Assembly: GCA_021776785.1 (NCBI GenBank)
Contig: JAJFFF010000047.1
Span: 48,914-112,913 of the forward strand
Source: Planctomycetota bacterium
Lineage (GTDB): Bacteria; Planctomycetota; PLA2
Length of the DNA stretch: 64,000 bases
Reading direction: 5' to 3'
How positions within the stretch are numbered: position 1 is the stretch's first letter; each line of letters begins with the position of its first letter. Shown one piece after another: positions 8,684 to 18,394 of the stretch. A program made the translations under genes and the position numbers. The notes below the pieces were generated by a model that saw only the letters and a program-made list of their open reading frames with translations, ran no database searches and was not told where the DNA came from.

Positions 8684-10462
8684 TTAGAACCAGTTTGCAA
8701 TCTGCGGAGCGGTCGTCGTCGCCCAGGAGTGGAGATACAAAAACGGCGATAGCACTTCCCGGGGCACGGCGCTGCGCAAGTACGGCGAGATCGCAGAAAC
8801 GACCGCGACGGCGAACAACACGGACAGCGCGACGCCCGCGCCACGTCGTACACGAGACGCCAGGGCGTGAAAAAACCCGATCGTCGTCGTGGCCAAAGCC
8901 GCCCAAAGCGCGACGATTCCGAGATTGGGCGGACCCCGCATGAACGAAACGGCAAACGATCCGGCCAGGAGCAGCAGGCCCATGATGAGCCACGGCGTCA
9001 CCTTCTTGCGCGGGCGCGTCTCCGATCCGACAGGGTCCTGCAGTTTCGACGTGACCTGCGAATGTACAGGGATTTGCGAGGGACGAGGCGGGAGCGGCGG
9101 CGCCGCGGGCGGTGTGCCGGCCGGCCGGAGCGTCAGGTCCGCAAAGGGGTCGTTTAAAACAGCAAACGCGTGGCGCGCGGCGGAGCGCTCATCAAGGCCG
9201 CGTCCGCGCGCGTCGTAATACGTGCGGCCGCGGTGCGAGAACAGTACCCAGAGCGAGTACAGAGAAAACGGGATCAGAATGCCGGTAAACGCACCCAGGA
9301 TGGCGATGACAGCCTGCGACGTGCGACCGCTCGTCCGATACTTCCGCAATGACTCCGCCGTGGCCCGCATGTACCAGCCCGCAAAGAACAGAAGAAAAAA
9401 CGGGACGCCGAACCACATCGCGAACTGCCGCATGCCGAACAACGCCAGGAAGCCGAGCCCCAGGCTCACCGTGCCCAGCACGTGGTCAATCGTCGCGACG
9501 TTGTCCAAGTGGTACTCGAACCGCGCGGGCGAAAATTGAATGGATGAGTCCGAGGCGGGCGGCAGCGTTGCGCCCGGGGGCGGGGGCGGCGTGAACCGCG
9601 CGTGGTCGGCGGCGGGCCGATCCAACACGAGGGAGACAGCGTTCGCCATTTCGGACGCGCGCTGGTAGCGGCGGTCCGGCTCCTTGTCGAGGCTACGCTC
9701 GATGATGCCGTCGATGCGACTGTCGCATTGGTCCGGGAACCGACGCGAAGGGAGCGCGAAGCGACCGATCGGTAGTTCGCCGGTCAGCATCTCGTACAAC
9801 ACGACGCCCGTCGCGAATACATCGGAACGAGAGTCGGCTTCGCTCGCGCGCTCGCGCTGCTCGGGCGACATGTACTCATACGTTCCGAGAACCAAGTTCG
9901 TGCGCGTGAGGCGCGTATTCTCTTGCGGGCCGACCAGACGGCTCAGGCCGAAGTCGGCCACTTTGACGATCCCGCCTGCAGCAAGCAACACGTTCTCGGG
10001 TTTGATGTCGCGGTGGACGATGCCGTTTTCGTGCGCATGGTCCAACGCGCTCAACACCGAACTCACGATGCGTAACGCTTCGACCGACCGCATCGCGCCC
10101 TCGCGCATGACCGCGCGCAACGAAGTGCCTTCGACGTACTCCATCACCAAGTACGGATGCCCTTCGACCGCGCCTCGATCGATGACCGAAACAACGTTGG
10201 GGTGCGACAGACGACTCAGTGCGTCCGCTTCGCGGTGGAATCGTTCCAAGAACTGACGGTTGTCGAGCAAGTTGGGCGCCAAGATCTTTACGGCAACGGA
10301 ACGGCCGAGGCTGAGCTGGTGCGCCTTGTAGACCGCACCCATCCCGCCGCGCCCGATGATGCTTTCGATGCGGTAACCGTCTAGCGTCCTCCCGACAAAC
10401 GGGTCGGGCAGGGCTTCGCTCGCTCTCGTCCTTGCCTCATGATCCACGTGCTCGCCTCCCAT
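8684..10462 (-). CDS. membrane-anchored Ser/Thr protein kinase 1
   Basis: 592 residues. The kinase domain covers about residues 28-290: glycine loop GRGGMGAVYKA, ATP lysine in VAVKIL, catalytic HRDIKPEN, Mg-binding DFG and activation-segment GTYEYMSPEQRER. A Pro-rich linker follows, then a hydrophobic region with about six or seven predicted membrane helices. Inside it lies the motif YYDARGRGLDE, which recurs in kinases 3 and 4. Phosphorylation targets are unknown. It is the last of three tandem kinase genes (13-nt gap to kinase 2), most likely duplicates of one ancestor and transcribed together. Confidence 0.9.
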   Translation of the reverse strand: MGGEHVDHEARTRASEALPDPFVGRTLDGYRIESIIGRGGMGAVYKAHQLSLGRSVAVKILAPNLLDNRQFLERFHREADALSRLSHPNVVSVIDRGAVEGHPYLVMEYVEGTSLRAVMREGAMRSVEALRIVSSVLSALDHAHENGIVHRDIKPENVLLAAGGIVKVADFGLSRLVGPQENTRLTRTNLVLGTYEYMSPEQRERASEADSRSDVFATGVVLYEMLTGELPIGRFALPSRRFPDQCDSRIDGIIERSLDKEPDRRYQRASEMANAVSLVLDRPAADHARFTPPPPPGATLPPASDSSIQFSPARFEYHLDNVATIDHVLGTVSLGLGFLALFGMRQFAMWFGVPFFLLFFAGWYMRATAESLRKYRTSGRTSQAVIAILGAFTGILIPFSLYSLWVLFSHRGRTYYDARGRGLDERSAARHAFAVLNDPFADLTLRPAGTPPAAPPLPPRPSQIPVHSQVTSKLQDPVGSETRPRKKVTPWLIMGLLLLAGSFAVSFMRGPPNLGIVALWAALATTTIGFFHALASRVRRGAGVALSVLFAVAVVSAISPYLRSAVPREVLSPFLYLHSWATTTAPQIANWF

Positions 10463-10475
10463 TTGCTGAGCCCCT

Positions 10476-12278
10476 TTACCCTGACTTCGTGGTGATCATT
10501 CGTTTGATTTCTTGTGCGGAGAGATTGGAGCGACGTAAGTACTCCGTGTACTTGCCTTTGTGGCCGTCGACCTTGCCCCCCGTCGCCAGTTCGAAGAGAT
10601 AGGCGACCGCCTCGACCTCGAGCTGGGTAAAGGAGTGCGGCCCGACGAGTTCCAACGCGGTCCCGCGCGCGCGGACCGAACTGCGATCGAGCCGGCGCCC
10701 ATCCCCGTGAAAGGCAACGTCCAAGAGCCAGCGGCGCGCCGCGTCGTTGGTCCAGATCTTTTGGATCTGTTGCGGCGGGACCGGCTCGTTCAGCCTCCCG
10801 GCCACATGCGTGCTCGAGATCGTGGGATCGGAGATTGCGGCGGCGACCGGACCGGACGACTCCGGCGACCGCGCCGAAACGCTCCAAAACAACATGACCG
10901 GGATCAACAGCACGCCGAACGTGACGCCGAGCCACACCGCGACCTTCGCGAAGTCTTTTAATTTTGGAATCAACAACACCGACGCGACCGCGCCGATGCA
11001 GAGCCACATGATCTCTTCATCGCGCCAACGGCCGTTGCTGGCAACCAAAACGATCGCGACCCAGAGAGCTGTGATCGCGAGACCGAGGTGCCAGTCCGGT
11101 GCCGCGACCTTTCGATCCGAACGAGCGGGCTGCGCTTTGCCGCGAGCGCGCGTCACGAACCAAGTAAGCAACATGGCGGCTCCGGCGAGACCCGCTAAGA
11201 AGGGCCAAGTGAATCCAACCGGGCCGCCCCCGCCCGAAAGGACCATCATAAAGATCGCGATGCCCAACAGGCCCAAGACCAAGAGAACACTGGGCCAGCG
11301 GAAGCGCGAGGAGGATTGAGTTCGTTCGACCGCCGGCGGCGACTCGGGATACGAGCCTTCGCGCACGGCGGTTTCCGCGGCGGCGTCCAGTTCGCTTTCT
11401 TGGAGCAGAGGGGCCGGCGCTAAAACCGGCGCCAAGCGCGACCCGAGCTCGGGTGCGAGCGGCGCGGATAGGATCCGCGAGACGTCGAAGCCCATTTCCG
11501 ACGCGCGTTGATAGCGTTCGTCGGGTTCTTTTTCGAGGCTGCGGCGAATCACGCCGTCGATCCGGTTGTCGCACTCTTTAGGTCGCTTCAACGAGAGCGG
11601 TGCGAAGTGGCCGATCGGCAGCTCACCGGCAATGAGCTCATACAAGATCACGCCCGTCGCGTAGAGGTCGGTCCGTTGGTCGGCTTCTTTGGAGCGCTCG
11701 CGCTGCTCGGGCGACATGTACTCAAACGTACCCAAGAGCAGGTGCGTGTGCGTAAGCCGTGTCGTGTCAATGGGCCCCATGAGGCGACCCAATCCGAAGT
11801 CGGCAACCTTCACGATGCCGCCCGGCGCGACCAGAATGTTTTCTGGCTTGATGTCGCGGTGAATGATTTGTTTGTCGTGGGCGTGTTCGAGGGCGGAGAG
11901 CACCGAACGCACAATCACGAGCGCTTCGGTGGACGGCAACGGCCCCTTTTTCAAGACGTCGCGCAAACTCGCGCCCGCCACGTACTCCATCACCAAGTAG
12001 GGCCGCTCGTCGATTTCACCCTGCTCCAACACCGTCACGATGTTGGGATGGCTCAGCTTGCTCAACACATCGACTTCACGTTCGAACCGCGCGCGAAACT
12101 GCGGCTGCTCGAGCGCGGAGTCGTGAAGCAACTTGATCGCAACGGGTCGGTTGAGCGAAAGCTGGGTCGCCTTGTAGACCACGCCCATGCCGCCCTTGCC
12201 GATCAGCTCGTCGATGCGGTAGCCGTCGAACGTGCGTCCCAGGTAGGGATCAGATTCCATCTTGGTTTCCATCGTCAT
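10476..12278 (-). CDS. membrane-anchored Ser/Thr protein kinase 2
   Basis: The start at 12278 (MTMETKMESDPYLGRTF) is 2 nt after the stop of kinase 3; longer in-frame starts would overlap that gene heavily. The product is about 600 residues. The kinase domain (about 17-280) has GKGGMGVVYKATQLSLNRPV, VAIKLL, HRDIKPEN, DFG and GTFEYMSPEQRER. After a linker there are several hydrophobic helices ('VLLVLGLLGIAIFMMVLSGG', 'IMWLCIGAVASVLLIP', 'VTFGVLLIPVMLFW') and a 130-residue C-terminal soluble domain of unknown type. This tail shares little with kinases 1 and 3, which may reflect different sensing roles. Confidence 0.9.
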   Translation of the reverse strand: MTMETKMESDPYLGRTFDGYRIDELIGKGGMGVVYKATQLSLNRPVAIKLLHDSALEQPQFRARFEREVDVLSKLSHPNIVTVLEQGEIDERPYLVMEYVAGASLRDVLKKGPLPSTEALVIVRSVLSALEHAHDKQIIHRDIKPENILVAPGGIVKVADFGLGRLMGPIDTTRLTHTHLLLGTFEYMSPEQRERSKEADQRTDLYATGVILYELIAGELPIGHFAPLSLKRPKECDNRIDGVIRRSLEKEPDERYQRASEMGFDVSRILSAPLAPELGSRLAPVLAPAPLLQESELDAAAETAVREGSYPESPPAVERTQSSSRFRWPSVLLVLGLLGIAIFMMVLSGGGGPVGFTWPFLAGLAGAAMLLTWFVTRARGKAQPARSDRKVAAPDWHLGLAITALWVAIVLVASNGRWRDEEIMWLCIGAVASVLLIPKLKDFAKVAVWLGVTFGVLLIPVMLFWSVSARSPESSGPVAAAISDPTISSTHVAGRLNEPVPPQQIQKIWTNDAARRWLLDVAFHGDGRRLDRSSVRARGTALELVGPHSFTQLEVEAVAYLFELATGGKVDGHKGKYTEYLRRSNLSAQEIKRMITTKSG

Positions 12279-12280
12279 CG

Positions 12281-14323
12281 CTAGGGACCCTCCGGAAGGG
12301 GATGATCCTTCAATCTTGATTGAAATTGTTGACGCTCGTGGATGCTCGGAAAGGGCGTAACGATCGCGGTCGATCCTTTGATCCGGTTCGCGAAGAGATG
12401 CGTAAGTGCCGCCGCGAGATGAAACTCCTTCCGCGAAAGGCGGTGCGTCAGACTGTTTCCCGTACGGGTCACGCGGCGATCGATGTGAGCGATGAGCTGG
12501 GCCCTCGATCCCATGTTTCGCCACTCAAACGAAAGCCCGCGCGGGAATTCCCAGTACGGGTCGGCGACGGATCGAACCCACGATTGCGCGCTCGCATCGG
12601 CGAGAATTTTTTCCGGCACTCCAACCGACGCCCCGGACGCCTTGGGCACATGCAGAAGAGTGACGGACTGTTGGGCGTAGCGAAGCGCCAACGTCGCTTC
12701 GCGCTTTTCTTGATTGACGCTGACCAGGCCAAGGATGAGGCCAACGCTCAGTACGAGCACGCCCGCGAACGCGTAGACCGGACCGTTCTCGCTGCTTCGG
12801 TACACCTTGGGCATTCCGACAAACGCCCAAAACGATGCCAGTGCCGCAATGCCGCACACTCCGTACTCGCTGCTGCTCGGAAACTCACTGTAGAAGCGTA
12901 GGCACAAAAAGATCGCGCCCGCGCCGGCGGCTGCCATGAGCCAGCTCCACACCGAAACACCGGCGGGCTCCGCAACCGGCGCCGGGGTTCGACGCCGTAG
13001 CGGTGCGTCCGGATCGAGATCCGGCTTCGACAAAGAGCTGACCGCGTCGAGCGCCGATAGCCCGCGCGCTCGTGCGTCGTAATAGGACGCGCCGCGAAAC
13101 GAGTGCAGCAACCACCACGAACCGATCGTGTAGGGCAACAGGATGCCGGTTGGTGCAGCCGCGAGCGCCAGGATTCCTTGAGCCTTGCGCCCGCCCGGTT
13201 TGTAGCCGCGCAATTGCGACGCGGTCTCCATGCAAAACCACGCCATCATCCCGAGCGAGATGGCCGGGAGCGCGTAGACAAACGACTGATGCGCTTCGTG
13301 ACTTGTGACGGCGCCGCCCACGAGCGCGGCGAGCGCCCACGCGCACGCGCCCACGCCGAAGCAGAACGCGAGTACGTTCGTCACGGTCGCGAGCGTGTTG
13401 AGCCGCTGCGCAAACTGCAGGGGATCGAACTTCATCCGGTCGCTCACAAAGTCGAGCAAGCGCGACTTGGTGGACTCGCGCGGCGCATCGACATCGAGCA
13501 CGCGTGAGACCGCGTCCGCCATGTCGGCCGCCTTTTGATAGCGACGAGCCGGGTTCTTTTCCAGACTGCGCGACACGACGTCGTCGAGTCGCGCGTCGCA
13601 CTCGACGTGCTTGCTCGACAGGGCTTCAAAGTTGCCGATGGGCAATTCGCCCGCGATCATTTCGTAGAGCAACACGCCGGTCGCATAGATGTCGGAGCGT
13701 TCGTCCGCTTCCTTCACGCGCTCGCGCTGTTCGGGCGCCATGTATTCGTAGGTACCGAGGAGCGTGTGGGTCCGCGTCAACCGCGTCATCTCGCCCGGGT
13801 CGAGCAGGCGCGCCAAACCGAAGTCCGCCACCTTCACGACGCCACCGGGCGCGATTAAAACGTTTTCTGGTTTCACGTCGCGGTGGACGATGGCCTTTTG
13901 ATGAGCGTGGTCGAGTGCCGCGAGAACGGAACGAACGATCGCGAGCGATTCGTTGGGCGGCAGCGGTCCGCGTTTCATGATCTCGCGGAGGCTTTGTCCA
14001 TTGACGAACTCCATCACGACATACGCGCGGTTCTCAAACTTGCCGCGTTCGATGATGCCGACGACGTTGGGGTGCGACAAGCGACTGAGCAAGTCGGCTT
14101 CGCGGTCGAAACGATCGAGGAACATCTCGTTTTTTGCAAGTTGCTCCGGCAGCACTTTGATCGCGACGGCGCGGTCGAGCGAGAGCTGCGTCGCTTTGTA
14201 GACAACACCCATCCCGCCAGCGCCGATGCGCTCGTCGATACGGAAACCATCCAACGTGCGACCCAAGAACGGGTCCGGCGTCGCCTGGCTCAAACGGGTT
14301 TCTTTGTCTCGCTCCACTCGCAT
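12281..14323 (-). CDS. membrane-anchored Ser/Thr protein kinase 3
   Basis: 680 residues. The kinase domain covers about 25-285: GAGGMGVVYKATQLSLDRAV, VAIKVL, HRDVKPEN, DFG and GTYEYMAPEQRER. Membrane helices follow ('LAFCFGVGACAWALAALVGG', 'ALPAISLGMMAWFCME'), the conserved YYDARARGLSAL motif, further helices and a C-terminal soluble region of about 130 residues. Its start overlaps the stop of the upstream membrane protein gene (14323-15018) by one nucleotide, implying coupled translation. It is the first kinase in the 14.3-8.7 kb trio. Confidence 0.9.
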   Translation of the reverse strand: MRVERDKETRLSQATPDPFLGRTLDGFRIDERIGAGGMGVVYKATQLSLDRAVAIKVLPEQLAKNEMFLDRFDREADLLSRLSHPNVVGIIERGKFENRAYVVMEFVNGQSLREIMKRGPLPPNESLAIVRSVLAALDHAHQKAIVHRDVKPENVLIAPGGVVKVADFGLARLLDPGEMTRLTRTHTLLGTYEYMAPEQRERVKEADERSDIYATGVLLYEMIAGELPIGNFEALSSKHVECDARLDDVVSRSLEKNPARRYQKAADMADAVSRVLDVDAPRESTKSRLLDFVSDRMKFDPLQFAQRLNTLATVTNVLAFCFGVGACAWALAALVGGAVTSHEAHQSFVYALPAISLGMMAWFCMETASQLRGYKPGGRKAQGILALAAAPTGILLPYTIGSWWLLHSFRGASYYDARARGLSALDAVSSLSKPDLDPDAPLRRRTPAPVAEPAGVSVWSWLMAAAGAGAIFLCLRFYSEFPSSSEYGVCGIAALASFWAFVGMPKVYRSSENGPVYAFAGVLVLSVGLILGLVSVNQEKREATLALRYAQQSVTLLHVPKASGASVGVPEKILADASAQSWVRSVADPYWEFPRGLSFEWRNMGSRAQLIAHIDRRVTRTGNSLTHRLSRKEFHLAAALTHLFANRIKGSTAIVTPFPSIHERQQFQSRLKDHPLPEGP

Positions 14324-15018
14324 CAGCCTACCCTCGCGACGGCTTCGCCGACCTGTGTTTTCCCGAGATATAAGAAGCCTTTCCAGTCGCCGGGATAGCG
14401 GCGCAAACGCGCGATCCGCTCACGATTGAGCAGAACGCGGGCTTTCGTGCCATCCACTTCGACAGGAGGCTTACTTTTCATGTGTTTGCCGTGGCGGCTG
14501 CTCGACCAGACGATCGTTAGAGGGTGGTCGCGAACGACGCCCTCGAGCGGTTCGTTGAAGCGCAACGCTAGCTCGGCCTCGTCGACGCCCGGCGCGACGT
14601 CGATCCATGCGTCATTGCGCACGCGTAAACGCTCCAACACGCGGCGGCGGCGGCCGCGGCGGCGGGCGCGCGTCACGGCGAGGGCCATGAACACAAGGAC
14701 CGCGACCGCCGACCCGGGTACCAACGCTCGCAGCCATGCATCGCGATGCCGGCGGTTCTCTGCGCGCAGCAAGTTCGTCGCGTAAACCGTCTGCGTCGGG
14801 GCGAATGCGCGCGCGCGATCGAAGTACGCCGCCGCGTCGCCGTAGCGGCGCAAGCGAAACATCGACACGCCTTCGTTGTTGAGCGTCGGCGCGCTCAGTT
14901 CAACCCCATCGGGGGCCACGTACGCGGGCGAAGCGAAATCGCGATCGGCGATCTGCACTCCGAAGTAGCCCCACAAGGCGGCGAGCGCACTGATCGTGAT
15001 CCACACTAGCGAGCGCAT
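14323..15018 (-). CDS. two-TM protein with TPR-like segment, unknown function
   Basis: 231 residues. An N-terminal signal anchor (SLVWITISALAALWGYFGV) is followed by a short TPR-like helix pair near residues 45-85 ('NEGVSMFRLRRYGDAAAYF', 'RARAFAP'). A second membrane helix sits near 100-117 (PGSAVAVLVFMALAVT), then a very Arg-rich stop-transfer and a soluble C-terminal domain of about 110 residues. No known domain is recognised. A good Shine-Dalgarno sequence (GGGAGGT) precedes the ATG. The one-base overlap with kinase 3 suggests it partners that kinase. Confidence 0.7.
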   Translation of the reverse strand: MRSLVWITISALAALWGYFGVQIADRDFASPAYVAPDGVELSAPTLNNEGVSMFRLRRYGDAAAYFDRARAFAPTQTVYATNLLRAENRRHRDAWLRALVPGSAVAVLVFMALAVTRARRRGRRRRVLERLRVRNDAWIDVAPGVDEAELALRFNEPLEGVVRDHPLTIVWSSSRHGKHMKSKPPVEVDGTKARVLLNRERIARLRRYPGDWKGFLYLGKTQVGEAVARVG

Positions 15019-15061
15019 GGCTACCTCCCTCTACACACAGCCTCAAAACACGAACGAACCA

Positions 15062-15095
15062 ACAAAAAGATGCGGGGAGGAATGGGCCTCCCCGC
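15062..15095 (-). terminator. Rho-independent terminator
   Basis: On the minus strand GCGGGGAGG and CCTCCCCGC form a perfect 9-bp stem with a 6-nt loop, followed after two nt by a T5 tract (15064-15068 on the complement). It sits just after the stop of the coiled-coil gene, separating that gene from the kinase operon. Confidence 0.85.
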
Positions 15096-15108
15096 GCTCG
15101 ATCACCGC

Positions 15109-15969
15109 TTAGTCGCGGCGGACGAGTTCAAGTGACACGGCTTCTTCTTCGTCGTCTTCATCGACGGGCTCGCCACGACCCAGCACCGCTGCGATCGCTT
15201 CCGCTCCGTCTTCGTCCGTTTGCTCGATGTCGCTCGGGATCAGACCCGTGCGCGCCACGGAGCGACGTCCGTAGAAGTCGAGCTGCTTGTTCTGCACCGC
15301 GATCGTCGTCCGAATCTCGGAGATCTTGTCGCGTGCTTTGTCGAACGCGGAGCGATCGAACAGATACTTGGACTCTTCGCGCGTCTGCGCCACCGCGCGG
15401 CGCGCCTTGAGATTTTCAAGCTCGGCTCTCAACAAGACGACCTCTTCGTCGAGGCGTCCCATCTCCAGACCAGCTTGCTCGATTTCGCCCGCGGTCTGCG
15501 TGCGCTGCGCTTTGAGCTCTTCGAGCGTCGAGCGCAAGTGGCTTGCAATCTCGCGGTCTGTCGAGAACGCTTTGGCGCGAAGCAGTGCGTCGCGATTCAG
15601 CGTGCGGCGTGAGATCCGCTCGTTGCGAATCATGTACACCGTGTCACCGCGCTTCAGCATCGTCTGACGCGTCTCAAGAACGCGGCGGTCGTGCTTTAGG
15701 TTGCGGGTGCGACGCTCCATGTCGCGTTCCCGCTCGATGATCATCGCGTCGAGGCGAGCGAGTGCCATCTGGCCGTTCTCGACCGACTCGCCGCACTGCC
15801 GCGACAGGTCTTGCGCCGACGCAATCTGCGCCTGCAACTCGACCTCCGGGGACATCAGCTTGGAGCGAACGTCGCTCCGCGTCTGATCGAAGAATGCGTG
15901 GACGGCGTCGAAACCGATGAACGCCCCAGCGCCGGCGATTCCGAGACCAATCAGGATGAGTTTTTTCAT
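15109..15969 (-). CDS. coiled-coil protein with N-terminal anchor
   Basis: The start at 15969 (MKKLILIGLGIAGAGAFIG) is supported by a GGAGGTC Shine-Dalgarno sequence at 15976-15982. The product is 286 residues: an N-terminal hydrophobic anchor, then long heptad-rich helices (about 45-120 and 150-215) full of Glu, Arg, Leu and Gln, then an acidic C-terminus. It has the general look of PspA/IM30-type or SMC-like coiled coils, but no signature fixes a family. It is followed by a strong terminator and preceded by the nested-palindrome cassette at 16.2 kb. Confidence 0.7.
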   Translation of the reverse strand: MKKLILIGLGIAGAGAFIGFDAVHAFFDQTRSDVRSKLMSPEVELQAQIASAQDLSRQCGESVENGQMALARLDAMIIERERDMERRTRNLKHDRRVLETRQTMLKRGDTVYMIRNERISRRTLNRDALLRAKAFSTDREIASHLRSTLEELKAQRTQTAGEIEQAGLEMGRLDEEVVLLRAELENLKARRAVAQTREESKYLFDRSAFDKARDKISEIRTTIAVQNKQLDFYGRRSVARTGLIPSDIEQTDEDGAEAIAAVLGRGEPVDEDDEEEAVSLELVRRD

Positions 15970-16207
15970 GGAAAGACCTCCAAAGGTTTGGGCGACACCG
16001 CGGGACCTGGTTCCCGGTGCCCGCCACTTGCATCGTTGACTCATACCCAACCCATTAGCGAACCCCATGCCGCAAACGCAAAATCAACGCAAACCAATAC
16101 AAACAAAAGAGTTACGAGGATCAGAATGGGAGCGACAACCCAAAGAACCCAAAAGGCCCTTACGCCCCACCCAAAAGAAACTTGAGAGGACCCGAACAGC
16201 CAAACAC

Positions 16208-16468
16208 GGGACCCAATGCGGGACCCAATGCGGGACCCAATGCGGGACCAGGTCTCGGTGGATAACTCTGTAACACGTTGTGAATGCTTGCTTTATGCGC
16301 GCCACGTGCGGGATTTTTCGCGCAAATCCGGGCTGAATCGGTCGATTTCAGCGCTTTTTGCGCGGAAAATCCCGCAGAGGACGCGCATAACCTGTTTCTC
16401 TAAAACAAGTTGCGAAGTTATCCACCGAGACCTGGTCCCGCATTGGGTTGTCCCGCATTGGGTTGGGG
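16208..16468. repeat. nested-palindrome intergenic cassette, copy 1
   Basis: The gap 15970-16518 holds no gene. Its core is a perfect 33-bp inverted repeat (16235-16267 and 16416-16448) around a 148-bp spacer. Inside the spacer are second arms GCGGGATTTTTCGCGCA (from 16308) and their complement (to 16375, one mismatch), a third GCTGAA/TTCAGC pair, and TTATGCGCGC/GCGCATAA. Three tandem 12-bp units GGGACCCAATGC lead into the left arm and complementary copies trail the right arm. Flanks are C/A-rich on the left (16081-16200) and G/T-rich on the right (16449-16516). Each outer arm contains a TTATCCACC-like motif. The same architecture recurs at 35.9-36.2 kb. Confidence 0.85.
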
Positions 16469-16518
16469 GTGCTGGGGCTCTGGGCGTTCGGTTGGGGGCT
16501 TGGGTTGGGTTGGGCTTT

Positions 16519-18258
16519 TTAGAGGAGACCGTCTTTTTGGTCTCGTCTTAGGGCTCTTGCTCTTCTTGTTGTTTTTCCGGTGACCAAGCCCGTCACCGTC
16601 CACACCGCTGCGTTGAGCCGGAGCCAACGGTTGTTCGCCACCGCGCGGCCCAGCGCGAAGTACAAAAACCCAAAGTTCGCAAACGCCATGCTGAGCGCGG
16701 CCACGGCCGCTCCCTCGTCTTTAAATCTCAGCGGGGTGTCGGCGTAGGCAATGAGCCAAGCGAGGAACAAACCGACGGCAGCGCTGCACATCCACGTGGC
16801 AGCGATCCGATTCGCGCGCACAACAGCGGCCCGACGCGCCAACGCCTGTTGCGTTCCGCGGCGCTCGATCGCAAAACCCTGCGCGAGCGCTGCCGCCTCC
16901 GCCTCACTGGCTCCACGAAATCGAGCATCGACATAGCGCCGAAACGCGGGCGACAACAGGGTTGCCCACGTCCACACCGTGAAGGGGAGCGCGATCAGCG
17001 TGACCGCCGCGACTCCAGTCAGCGCGAGCAAAAGATTCCGCGCACCAGGCCAATGCCGTCGCGACCGCTCGGCGGTGTTCCAGAGCAACATTCCATAGGC
17101 CAGCAGAACGAGTCCCGCGCTGTCGCGGTCGAGGTCCAAGAGCCCAATCTCCACGCGCGCCGGATCAAAGAGCAAGACCGCGCCAGCCACGGTGATCAAG
17201 ATCCCGAACCCGGCCAGAATCGTAAACAAGAGATCGAGTCGCACTTCAAACCGCGACGGAGAAGCGGGCATCGCCTGCCGTTCGCCGCCCGCCAGCGCTT
17301 CGCCTGTACGCAGGTTGACACGCGGAAGCATGACCGGCGCGTCCGGAGTCGTGAGAAGGGTCTCCAACGCGCGCCCCATCTCTGCGGCCCCGGCGTAGCG
17401 GTCGTCGGGATCCTTGGCCAGCCCGCGGTCGATGACAGCATCGATCCGTCGATCCAACTCCGGCGTTTTCGCACTCGGAGCAGCGAACCGCCCAATCGGA
17501 AGTTCACCGGTCAAAAGTTCGTAGAGCACAACCGCCGCGGAGTAGATATCGGCGCGCGCGTCGACGGTGGCCAAGCCCTCACGCTGCTCCGGCGCCATGT
17601 ACTCAAACGTCCCCATAACGACGTTTGTGTGCGTTAGGCGCGATTCCAGCGGATCGTCGCTCAGGACGCGCGACAACCCAAAGTCCGCGACCTTGACGAT
17701 GCCGTCGTGCGAGATCAGGATGTTCTCGGGCTTGATGTCGCGATGCACGATGCCACGCTCATGGGCGTAGGCAAGCGCACCCATCAGCGCGACGACGATC
17801 CGCACCGCTTCCGGCGGCTCGAATCCTCCGTCTCGGCAGCAGTCGCGCAGGTTGCGGCCGTCCACAAACTCCATCGCCAGAAACAGGCGCCCGTCGATCT
17901 CGCCACGATCAAACACCTGGACGACATGCGGATGGTTCAAGGACGCAAGCACCTGCGCCTCGCGATGAAAACGCCGGACGAAGTGCGGATCCTGCGAGAG
18001 CTCCTCGGGCAAAACCTTCACGGCGACATCGCGCCCAAGCGAAAGCTGATGCGCACGATAGACCGCACCCATCGCACCCGCACCAATCCACTCGTCAAAT
18101 CGATACGCGGCAAAGGTTCCGCCGACAAACGGATCGGCGCGCGTGGGCCGCTCCGCAGGATCAAACGTGTGGCCACAGTCGCAGACGACGCGCTCGGTCG
18201 CCCCGGCCACCCACGCCCGATCCGCCTGCCGCGCACAGATCGGACACGTCACCAACAT
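16519..18258 (-). CDS. membrane-anchored Ser/Thr protein kinase 4 with zinc-ribbon N-terminus
   Basis: About 579 residues from the chosen ATG (MLVTCPICARQ); an in-frame ATG at 18282 adds eight residues. The N-terminus carries a CPIC...CDCG zinc-ribbon-like pair (residues 5-30), absent from the other three kinases. The kinase domain (about 50-310) has GAGAMGAVYRAHQLSLGRDV, VAVKVL, HRDIKPEN, DFG and GTFEYMAPEQREG. Membrane helices follow, with a degenerate form (YVDARFRGASEAEA) of the shared YYDAR motif. It lies between the FHA-sigma54 activator upstream and the palindromic cassette downstream. An inverted repeat GAGACC/GGTCTC overlaps the stop but lacks a T tract, so it is not a clear terminator. 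Confidence 0.88.
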   Translation of the reverse strand: MLVTCPICARQADRAWVAGATERVVCDCGHTFDPAERPTRADPFVGGTFAAYRFDEWIGAGAMGAVYRAHQLSLGRDVAVKVLPEELSQDPHFVRRFHREAQVLASLNHPHVVQVFDRGEIDGRLFLAMEFVDGRNLRDCCRDGGFEPPEAVRIVVALMGALAYAHERGIVHRDIKPENILISHDGIVKVADFGLSRVLSDDPLESRLTHTNVVMGTFEYMAPEQREGLATVDARADIYSAAVVLYELLTGELPIGRFAAPSAKTPELDRRIDAVIDRGLAKDPDDRYAGAAEMGRALETLLTTPDAPVMLPRVNLRTGEALAGGERQAMPASPSRFEVRLDLLFTILAGFGILITVAGAVLLFDPARVEIGLLDLDRDSAGLVLLAYGMLLWNTAERSRRHWPGARNLLLALTGVAAVTLIALPFTVWTWATLLSPAFRRYVDARFRGASEAEAAALAQGFAIERRGTQQALARRAAVVRANRIAATWMCSAAVGLFLAWLIAYADTPLRFKDEGAAVAALSMAFANFGFLYFALGRAVANNRWLRLNAAVWTVTGLVTGKTTRRARALRRDQKDGLL

Positions 18259-18394
18259 TCGCTTCCCAAACCGACTGCGCATGCTGATCGAACTGCAACT
18301 GCGGGACCGAAGCGAAAACTACGCCGCCGTGGCCGCCGCGCGAATGGCGTCCGCAAGGATCTTTCACGCCCGGGCGAAAAGATCTTGCGTGCCC

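Noticed and set aside
16235..16448. Chromosome origin, from two TTATCCACC motifs in the inverted arms.
   Set aside because: The motif differs from the DnaA box in the last base, there are only two copies explained by the palindrome, and no dnaA, dnaN or gyr gene is near.
16519..16560. Terminator formed by GAGACC/GGTCTC at the end of kinase 4.
   Set aside because: The stem overlaps the coding sequence and is not followed by a T tract on the transcribed strand.
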